64,000 nucleotides of DNA from Albula goreensis. Taxonomy: Eukaryota > Chordata > Actinopteri > Albuliformes > Albulidae. The DNA lies in assembly GCA_022829145.1 (NCBI GenBank), contig CM040748.1, positions 28,193,001 to 28,257,000 of the forward strand, written 5' to 3'. Both the position numbers and the translations under genes were made by a program. Below the pieces are notes generated by a model, which saw only the letters and a list, made by a program, of their open reading frames with translations, searched no databases and had not been told where the DNA came from. Below are positions 11,601 to 22,300 of this stretch, piece by piece (the first letter of the stretch is position 1; every line of letters begins with the position of its first letter).

Positions 11601-12894
11601 TTATCATTTTAATCAAACACAATATGCTTTGGTAAATGTGTGCAATTGAACGAATTCTTAGGATATTTTTAAAGTTCGTCTCATCGAAGTTCATCTCATC
11701 GCGACAAGATAGTCTGCCAGTAATTTTTTTGCACATGATTTACTAGCTCATGCACAGAACTTTCTCATACATATTACTTAAGTTCTATTTACAAAATGCT
11801 AAGCTTTACATAAAAGATAAAGAATTAATTTCATTTGTCAGAATGGAGAGTCTCTCTTTCCATGACTCCTGTAGCTGCGGTGATACCATTGATTTATTAA
11901 TACAGCCACTACTGCCGACCCATCCACTTTGCTTTGTAGACAGTGTTGAGACAAAAGTACATCACAGACAAAATGACACGCTGACTGAAATAAGCACTCC
12001 ACTGGAATATATGATGAATAAGAGTACATCAGCAACCTGTGTGTAAAAGAGGATGAAATAGCACAAAAATAAAATATAAAAATATAAAATAAAACATTAA
12101 TCATGTTGGTAACAAGAGGCAACTGAGCTCCAGGTGGCAATTCTAGATTTAGGCTATGCATTCTCCATGTTCACCTGGATAGCACAATTGGCTGGACAAC
12201 GTAAATTTATGGACAGGAGAACTAATGGAGCATTAGAAATCACACATCAATGTTCTTATTACAGTAAGGAAAGAGGCGATCACATGGTTATATATCTATC
12301 AAGAATTGCGATACAGTTTGTAAGTTTTGTCAGATAATCAAAGTTTTTTTGGGGAGGAAAAGTTTGGCATAGACAAGCAAGACCATTCATGGTCCATGTA
12401 TTGCATCACTTTTAAAGAATACAACCTGCCCACAGGTGGAAGCTGTGGACCCGGATGAGGGTGCCAATGGGAAGATCACATACTCCATAGACGGGGGAAA
12501 CCAGGGAGACCACTTTTCCATAAATCCAGACACAGGAGAGATCAAGTTGGAAAAGGAAGTCATTCTAGAGGAAAACAGAGTTCTCCAGTTCTTCTTGTAT
12601 GTGACAGCAAAAGATGGTGAGCACTGCACTGCACCAAAATTTGATTGAACATGCAAAGTGTATCATTACATATCAGTGTATTGTCAGATTGAGAGTGTGG
12701 GCACATATACCCAACATTGTTTTTCTAGTGGGGGGGTTCTCACCGACTTTGCTCCAACAGGGGGACAGGTTCCCAGACATTCCACAACACAGGTGCACAT
12801 TCTAGCACCTGGAGACTCAAAGCCCCAATTCCTAAGGCCCACCTACCATGGAAGTGTACAAGAGGAAAAGGATGCTCCTGTGGACATCGTCCAG
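5680..12894 (+). other. Cadherin gene exon block 1: signal peptide, EC1 to EC6 start
   Basis: Exons: 5680-5758, 6829-6897, 7394-7551, 8021-8062, 8158-8247, 8808-8897, 9383-9490, 9637-9750, 9850-9943, 10341-10453, 10812-10985, 11145-11273, 11371-11526, 12436-12616, 12761-12894. All flanks are AG/GT and each length agrees with the phase of its neighbours. EC1 ends at TDENDNSPVF (8158 exon), EC2 at DFDNMNPYF (9637 exon), EC3 at DVNDNPPEF (10812 exon), EC4 at DENDNTPLF (11371 exon) and EC5 at the non-canonical APGDSKPQF (12761 exon). For the last exon the acceptor at 12759-12760 was chosen because the stronger-looking TAG at 12727-12729 gives the wrong phase. Confidence 0.85.
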
Positions 12895-13328
12895 GTGAGA
12901 CCCAGTAGTTTGCCAAAAAGAGAAGAGCATTCTGGGAAAACCCTCCTCTGGTAGCATGTATGACTCATAGCATTCATGTTGCTAACAGAAGGGACTAATT
13001 AGGGAAATGATCAATACTGTGTGAGGAAAGGTATCAATACAATATCATAACAAATGCCTTCATGGAAAAACACGGCAGTAAAGGGTGTTTTTCGTGCTGT
13101 TGCTTTTATTTTTCCATTCACTGATTTTTTATTGGATTAAAAATGAGTAGCAAATTATTTGGTAGTAATATAGTAATATTATAACAGTTCAAAGTGTTAT
13201 ATAAAACCACCATTGGATTCAACATTAAAACAGGTGATGCTTCATTTGTGTAATCCTGATTAATAAAATTAGTTTGCTTGCCGAAGGCGCAAACTCCTGT
13301 TCTGCTATAGAATCTTTAATTCTTCTTC

Positions 13329-13364
<36 letters not shown>

Positions 13365-16300
13365 GTAATAATAATAGTATTATTATTCCTGGTTCTTCCA
13401 GACCTATCTCCTCCAACAGTTTTTCAGCTAGACATACCGAACTTGGTGTGGATATACTGGTCAGGTTGCTTGTATTTTTCTAAACTATATGATTCAAACT
13501 TTCTAAACTATAGTGGTTTAAAAATGCTACTACTTCAGTGTTTACTGTACCTACTAAAAGTTTTAATATGTTGTACTAATAATAATTATTCTGTGTTAAA
13601 CTGAATAATACTCTTCAAGCCCTCGGCAAGCAAACAGAGTTTCTTCTGGAACTCTATATCTAGTTCTTGTTTGGAATTTTAGATGAATTCCATAAAACAC
13701 GGTAACGATGTTTGCTATACATAAGGAGCAGAGACCATTGCTATGGTCTTTATTTCTATGGCTGACCTCGCTCTATTAGCTCCAAGAAAGACTTAACCAG
13801 TCAACACGTCTCCAAAACAGCGCAGAAATTTCAATACATTTACGTTCTTATTTAATAAACATACGTTATTATGCTATTGGACTAATATAGCCAGCTGATT
13901 GGGCCATTTGCTTTGGATTTTGCAATCTAATTTTCTCCTGTGTTTGAAAAATAAATCTACATATTACAATTGTTGTCGTTATTTTTATACAAGGTAAAAT
14001 GATGTTAGAGTTTGCGTTTGAAAAGGAGAGGGACTGCAGAGTGGAGGGAAAGGCGAGGGAGGGCACACTATTATGCAGGATCCTAAATACGTAATAGTTA
14101 CAAATTGATTTAGGAAAAAGGTAACAGTCCCAACGATGAATTGCATGTGTCATTCACACTTTGGCCCACCATACCCCTCCTCGTGGGCCCGGGTGCAGCT
14201 GCCCCCCAGGATTTATGGCAAAGATAAGGCTGGTATACAAATATTTACCATCAGAGTTGGGGGGTGATTGATCCAAGACAAGGGAAAACAGATCACTGTC
14301 ACCCTCCACGGTAATTCCAGCCAACAACGTCTCTCCAATAATTCGCCTCCAGTTTCATGTCGAACCATTTTCTTGTAACCTGTTGCAGCGTACTTTTGAC
14401 AACGAATTTGCTGCAAGTTATTTCTTGCCAGGCTTTGGTCTTCCCCAGCCCCGACACTCCACTACTTACACTACTGGACAAAGTATTTTTTTAATTCTAT
14501 TTCCAGTAACAAAACTCCACTCGCTGCTTCAGAAACTTTTTTTTTCTTTTGCCTTTTCTCTGCCATCTCTTTACATTGCCAACAATGGGATTCCAAGCTC
14601 CTCATATGGTATTTCAGGGGCGACGATTTATGCTAATCGAAAATTCTGTAAACCTGCTTCTCACTTACGATTGATTGGTATTTATCAACATACGCACAGA
14701 ATATGAACAAATGCTGTGTTTATTTGTGTTTGATAAGTCCGGCGGAATTTGTTAGTTCGTATCCATTGATGCATAAATTTACACACAGTTTTACAAAACC
14801 ATTGATAAATGAGGCCCAATGTTTTCACCCAGCATTATTTTCTGCATTCCACAGCTGGCTTTCCTGTCAGTGGCACCAGTCACTGGGGTGACCCTGGAGG
14901 TCCTGAATGACAGAGACAAGTTCTCCATTGATAATGATGGCATGTTTTCCACACGCATAAAACTGGACTACGAGGCCCAGAAGAATTACACCGTTAAGGT
15001 GTCCATTTCAGATGGCACTAGCCGTGATGAGGCCACTGTGCTGGTGGATGTGATTGACATCAATGACAACGACCCTGTGTTCACAGAAAGTTCAGTCACG
15101 GTCAGTGTCCCAGAGGACATGGAAGTCAGCGCTAATGTCACAATAATGACAGCCACTGATGCGGATGATGGCTTCAATGGGAAGATCTCCTATTCCCTCC
15201 TGGGGGGCGAGGGGAGGTTTGACATTGATCCCAAGTCTGGCAGGATCACTTTAGCCGGGGAGCTGGACAGGGAGGTGAAATCCCAGTTCAGTCTGTCTGT
15301 CATCGCCCGCGACCAAGGCCAACCACCGAGATCTGCCACCGCCACAGTGACTGTCAACGTGACAGACATCAATGACAACTCTCCCCAGTTCCCTATGACC
15401 CAGTACAAACTGGATGTCCCAGAGAACTCCTCGGTGGGGACCACGGTCCTCAAACTGGAGGCAACCGATTTGGACCAGGGGTTGAATGCGGTGGTGACGT
15501 ACAGGATCCTCCAGCAGGACCCAACACAGATCCACCAGTCTTCATCCTGGACCAAACATCTGGGAACCTGTGGCTTAATCAGCCATTAGACTTTGGGAAA
15601 GGTAGGCTGTACACCTTGGCTGTAGGAGCATCAGATGGAGGAAACCCTCAGTTGAATGGGACTTGCTCAGTGCTGGTGACAGTAACAGACGTGAACAACA
15701 ACGCGCCCAAGTTTAGCCAGGACAGTTACTCTGTTACTGCTTTTGAGAACCTGCCTGGAGGAACTCCCATAACCACTCTGAAGGTCACTGATGAAGACGA
15801 GGTGAAAACACAATTACTATTACTAATTCTTTTTACTCTGTAGCTCTAAAGGGGCACTGTGTAAGATGTGTCATTTTGTATTACCTAAATAGCCATGGTA
15901 AATCAGTAGGGAATGAAAAATGAGATTTGGTGAGAAAAATATCAACACTATTCATTATTGGAGACCATTATTACAACTGAAACCTTTTCTTATGATCAAG
16001 TGACATACTGTATATTACAATCAATATACATTTTCCAGAGAAACGTGTGCAAGTATGTAGTTAAACTTTAATCTCTCTATGATTAATTACAGATTGATGT
16101 TTTCATTTAGGCTGGGTTTTCAGATGGTCACTTCATTCAGATTTCCATTTACATACAGATGCAAATTACTTCTGTCTTTGCTAGGTTGAGAATTCAGACT
16201 GACATGTTACTTTTATTCACAGCTACTGAGCTACTTAATGGTCTGAAATGTACATTTTTAGTAACATAGAAGCATTTGATTATTATGTGCTACTGGTAAT

Positions 16301-19300
16301 TTGACCTTTCTTTGATTAACTGGTGTTTTCCTTCAGGATGGGTTTTCAAATGGTTACTTCATTATGATCAGCGACACCTTCAACATAAATAAACAGGGGA
16401 CTGTATCCCTCAACAGCAATGCCACACTTGACAGGGAGGAACAAGCTAATTACATTTTACAGGTAAGCACTTCATCCACCATGGTTGTCATGGTTCAAAT
16501 TACATACTGGGGGCATATCTTACATAAAGGTTGTCACCGTTTTCCTTTACTTGTTCAGCAGACCATGTTGCCTCAACTGGATTCCAAATTCCTGGAGGCC
16601 AATTACTTGTTTATGCCCTTGTATGAATTAGAAAACAGACAATGCAATGTCTGAAGTTTGTCAAAGTCACTGTGGGTGCCACTGAGATATATTAAAACTG
16701 GGATAAAGAATGTAAAATGTAAAGCAGCACAAGATGGCAATATAATAATCACAATGAGTAATTATGGTATGGTATCCTAGTGCATGTAGAAAACACATTT
16801 TTCAAGTTTAAATGACCCATATTTGTTAAAGAATTGTACAAAAACTCAAGTACACAGCCCAAAGGATAAATGGGCACAAATTGGACTATATCACACATTT
16901 TGTGAGATAATAAAGAGAGATAAACAATATTCTATCTTATTTAGTTAAGTTATTCAGCTGGTTTGTTCTTATATTCACCAAACGCACTAGCTAACGAACT
17001 TAAAATATTCTCTGAAAAGAGTAGCATGTTTCTGTCAGCGTGGAGAGTTGGGAAATGGGGACAGAATATCACTTTTTAAAAATACTGCGTCCACCTCTGC
17101 ATCCCCAACTCGGTACGGTTTCATCAACCACGAAAAACAAACCATGGAGTACCATATGTATGCATATGCGTCTGACACATTTCTGTGGCCATATGTAAGC
17201 CGACAGACTTTTCTGACTCGTCCTCAAGTTGTCGTCGGTAGCACAGTGCTGATCTCTGGTGGTTCAACTGTTACCTCAAAGAGCTGCCACATAGGTAATT
17301 TTTCCACTTAAAGTAGCTGACATAGCAAAGTGTGTCACTAGCACTACTGTAAAATTAAGGATTTGGTTTATGGTGGAGTTAACATGACTAGCTGTATCTA
17401 TCTGTGCAGTTGACTAGCTATGTAACGTTATCAAAGAATTTGGCTATCGGTAGGTAAAGTAAGAGGCTTACCTCTCAGTGTGGTTTCTGAAATATTTGAT
17501 ACAGTTCGACGTCGTTGTTGTGTCTAATTTCGGATGAACAGACTGAAGCCGCGATTCTTTTCTTAATCGTGGCTTCAACAGTGTATTCTTTTTTTTCTTT
17601 TTTTTGTACCCCTATTTTTCCCAACCTGAACTTGTTCAACCGAACTAGTTGACGCAGCATCCGCCCTGAAGGCTCTGGGGAGAGAGGTCGAGCGCGTGAC
17701 TCCTCCGATTCACGTGACGACAATCTCACTTCCACTCATGTTGCAGCCGCACTACTAATTGCAGTAATTGCACACTACCTATGGTATTGGAGGATGACGC
17801 AGTCAGCCAACCGTCAGTTCGTGCCGCCACATGCATGACAGAGAGAGCGCTATGGCGATGAGACCAACGAACTGTGACCCACCCACGGCGTATTCTTTTA
17901 ATCTGAAAGACGTATCCAGGTGATCGTTCGTGTCCGACATCATGTATAGGCTGCACTCCAACTTCTAAAGGCATTATGACGTAGCCTATTCCGTTCAGTT
18001 TTTTATTGGTCAGATCAGCAACTTTATTGTTGTTCCCATTCCAATTGACTAGAAAACAAAAAATGAAAAAAATGCAAATAATGAAACCAATAGTTTGAAA
18101 ACTTAGAGTCTTTGCCAACTCGTCTATCTCAAGTCCAAGTGAAGTCTCGAGTCTTGGATCATCAAAGCAAAGTCAAGTGAAGTCTGTTTTAAATTTGGTT
18201 AAGCAAGTCTCAAGTCAGCAAGTTTGTGACTTGAGTCTGACTGTTATGTGATTCGAGTCCCCCACCCCTGGTAAATACTACTGAGTTCACTTGTAATCAC
18301 GTTTGCAGGTGGTGGCAGTTGACTCACCTACCAATGGACTGAACGCTACAGCCCAGCTCAACATCACCATCCTGGACGTCAACGACAACAACCCTCAGTT
18401 CCTCCCACTCCCAGACCCTATTCAAATCGCAGAGGGACACTACACCCCCAAATCCCCGGGGGAAGTCTGCCAAATCACTGCCACTGACGCCGATGAAGGC
18501 GCCAACGGCAAGGTCACCATGTCCCTGTCCAATCCCAGCACCTTGTTCACATTCAGGGAGGTGAGTCTAAATCAAGCCATTGTCCAAACCCACTCTGGAC
18601 AAAAAAATGGCTGCTATGCTTCACTCAGGCAGCAGTAGTGGTTGAGGCAAGTTACCACAACTTTACTATTTAGTGCTGTGAGTCCAAGAATAGTGAGATA
18701 TAAATACAGTCCTGTATCTATGCCATTTCCTTAGAATATCATTGAGTCGGATCTTTTGCTCTGCGTAATTTGCTCTGAATAAGAGCATCTGGAAAATGCT
18801 TAAATGTTTCTGCCTGTTTCTGTGGAGGATGGGACCCTGCTTGCTGTGGGCACCCTGGATCGAGAGGGGAAGGACGTCTACAACCTTGTGATTGTGGCAT
18901 CTGATAATGGAACACCACAAAGGAAGGTACGGCTCAGGAGCCAATGCTGGGATGTTGGCATAGTCAGAACAATCCCTGTAGTTCAACCATACATTTTCCC
19001 TTTTAACCTAAATTTTCCCTTTGTGTTTTGTCTTGTTTAAATGTTGAGCGACTTTGCCATCTACTCTTGTGAATGTGAACAGTGAATGGCATGGGTATAG
19101 GAAAATATAATCTCCGAAGATTGGCATTCCGGGTACCGTTTAAGAATTATGGAACGTAGCTAATGAGCCAGTGACATTGAATACTCCAGTGTGGTCATCT
19201 GCTCCCTACTCCCCATTCACATTCCAATTCCAAATCATTTTGTGTACCTTGACCATAATCACTTAGCAGTTTTATTACTCCCAATAAAACATTTCTCCTC

Positions 19301-22300
19301 AATGCTTTTGCCCAACAATAAACCAAGATAAAAATGAAACTTAGTGATGTGTTTTTCCCACCCTGCTGCTTGGTTGTAATCCTTGGGTTGATCACTGATA
19401 ATGAGACATACTCCACTTTCTCATAATCATCACACTGAAGCTTTCCATTTCTCCCCACCAGAACTTCACTGAAATCACGGTCACTATCACAGACGTGAAT
19501 GACAACAACCCAAAATTTAGCCATGAAAAGTACACCAAGGATATCCTGGTGAAGGATGCCAAAGAAGGGGAACTCGTTCTGACGCTGTCTGCCATAGACA
19601 AGGACTCTGGCAACAATTCTCTCATCACATACAGGTGGTTCACTCATGCTGCATTAATGGTCTCCAATAATTAGGGCACTTTTTTGGAAGGTTTGCAGGT
19701 TCAACTCCCACGTGTATCACTGCTAACCTTACCTTGAATAGACATTATTGTATTTGTTAATATCCAACAGCATGCATGGATTTCATATAATGTAACATTT
19801 GTAAAAGTAAATGCAATCATCCCTTATGTAGGTTTGTTCCTTTAATGGTAATGGGGTGTTCACTCCCAAACTTTGGTTGGTCAGCTTCACTGCAGGTTCC
19901 AATCACCTGAAGCTGAACAGTAAGACTGGTGAGATTACCCTGGCCTCTGACCTTTCTGACATCACTGAGGACACCTTACTCAACCTCACTGCCCTGGCAG
20001 AAGACCATGGGGAGCCCCCACGAAATTCCACAGGTAACAGGGCCCCCTCCCAAATATTTTGAGGAATAGGTGTTATTCATCGTGTGGAAACATAATTTAA
20101 TTTCCCCTTTCAGTGGATACTGTCTTTTCAAGAAATAAGGAGGGCTTGAACATGTTTTTCAGAGTGTACAGTACATGTGTGTAAGTGTGTTTGTCTGTTC
20201 TTTCTTCATAGCTGCTGTCCTGGTCTCCCTTTTCATGGTCAGTCTCACACCAGGTGTAGATTTTGAGAACTCTGCCTATAACTTCAGTGTGGCAGAGAAT
20301 GAGCCAGAAGGCACTGTGGTCGGGGAGGTGAAGGCTGTGGCAGGTAGTTCCCTGGTCCAGATCACCTATTCCCTCAGGTCACACAATGACCTGTTCTCCG
20401 TGGACAAGCAGGGAAAGATCAGCACAATCCAGGTTCTGGATCAGGAGACGCAAGCTTGGTACACCATGGAGGTGGAAGCAGTGGACTCCAGGGATCCACC
20501 AAACACTGGCATCGCCATGGTAATCCAGGGCACACAGTAACCACTTGTTGCACATAGATTCCAAATTCTCAAGTCAATTCTTTTTGTCCAGACTCCAAGA
20601 TTAAGAGTCTAATCATTGTCTGAACTCCTCAAAGATAATGTAATGTTACATGAAGGAGGTTCACAGTAAAAATCTGGAAAACATTGCCCATGTTACATTA
20701 AAAGAAAATGGGCTTATGAACCTGAGAACATTGAATGAGAACTATGGGGAACTATTTGCTTCCCTATACTTACAGTAAGCCATACATATTAACAGGCAGT
20801 CAGCAAAAATACACACCTAAATTCAAATACTGCAATAGGTAAACAGGAAATCTAAGTTCCTCATTGTATTTTTTGTAGTGAAGTAAACATCACTTGAGCA
20901 AAAAGTACATTAAACTAATTGTGTGGCTATATTATGTCTGCATATTTACTACAACCTTGGAGTATAGTCATAAATATGACTATACTCCAAGGTTCATGTA
21001 GGTTTGCAAATGATAAAACACTAGAGATCAAGTGGGACTTACCAGAAAAATACACATAACATGTAAATAAAACAGCTCCATTCAGTAATTCTACATAGTC
21101 CTACATAGACTACTCTTCTGAAGTTATTGTAGCTTCATATTACAGTTTGCATGACTGGTTCCTAGTCAAGTCCCAACAGGGTAATTTAAGGTATTTTGCT
21201 TCCCCTTGCTATTTTTATATCCACTTGCTACCTAATTCAAAGTTACAGTGGACTACCAGTTAACTTTAGACCAAGATAACTGAATAGCTGTTTCCAAACT
21301 TTTGACAGCCAGCTGACCAGATAAATGAGCTAATGATAGCTGTCTTTTACCCCAGGTGATGGTGCAGGTGCAGGATGTGAATGAACCACCTGAGTTTGGC
21401 AACAAGAGCTACTCTGCCAAGATCTTCAGCATTGCCCCCTACAAATCTCCCATTGTGCAAGTGAAGGTACACATGGGTTGGAGGGAACACACTTTGTTAT
21501 ATGTCACACACAGTGGGGGGAATAGCTTAAATAAAGTACACAAACAGCAGCAAAGACAGACGAGCACATAAGAAGCAGTAGAACAACACACAAGGAGGAG
21601 GACATTACAAACTCGGCTATAATGGGAGAATAGTACATGGGCAGGTGAAGTGGAAGACCAGAACACAAACAGATACAGTAGGAGGAGTACATGAGTACCT
21701 GGCTGTGTGTCTCACTATATGCCCCCTCGGTCTCTCCCTAGGCCACAGACCAGGACCTTGGGGACAATGGGCGGCTGGAGTACAGCCTGGACAAGCCCAG
21801 CCCACTGTTTGACGTGGACCCCTCCACTGGGCAGGTGTACGTGCTTTCTGTGGAGGGTGAGGAGGGACTGGTGTCCTTACGTGTGAAGGCCACAGAACCC
21901 AGGGGACTTTCTGCAACCACAGACGTGGAGGTAAGCAGAGGTGTCCTCTTAAAAGTTGTGGAGGCTTTTGAGATACACTAAAGCTTATTTTGTTAGTCCA
22001 TACTAGTTACTGCTTTTTGACAGCCACTTCTTAGGCTTTGATAGAACTTTGAAGTCCTTGTGTTCCCTGTAGTCTTCATCTGGCCAGTTTGGTCTCGTTT
22101 TCTTGCTGGGACCAGTTGCATTTTCATAGATACATTTGTAGATAAGTACTGGTAGTAGAAGTACATCTAATAACAATGGTACAATGTGTAATCAGTGTAA
22201 AGTAAAACTGTAAAGCACAATAACTTGGCTGTAATTGTTGTGTTGGAGTTTATTGACAGTTTCCATATTACATTGAAACTTGTCCAGTCCATTCTTGTTC

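Larger units (their letters stand above)
16337..21930 (+). other. Cadherin gene exon block 3: EC9 to EC13
   Basis: Exons: 16337-16462, 18309-18560, 18828-18926, 19462-19634, 19885-20033, 20212-20519, 21356-21466, 21742-21930. EC9 ends at DVNDNNPQF (18309 exon), EC10 at DVNDNNPKF (19462 exon), EC11 at the non-canonical SLTPGVDF (20212 exon) and EC12 at DVNEPPEF (21356 exon). EC13 lies in the last two exons. The acceptor for the 19885 exon was chosen at GGTCAG (19879-19884) because the nearby TGCAG would give an immediate stop in the required phase. Confidence 0.82.

Noticed and set aside
12727-12760. TAG acceptor at 12727-12729 for the EC5 exon
   Set aside because: It gives the wrong phase after the 12436-12616 exon and a premature stop; the acceptor at 12759-12760 keeps the frame.
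20953-20994. Rho-independent terminator or CRISPR-like palindrome
   Set aside because: This is a vertebrate intron, and there is no repeat array and no downstream T-run of terminator type.
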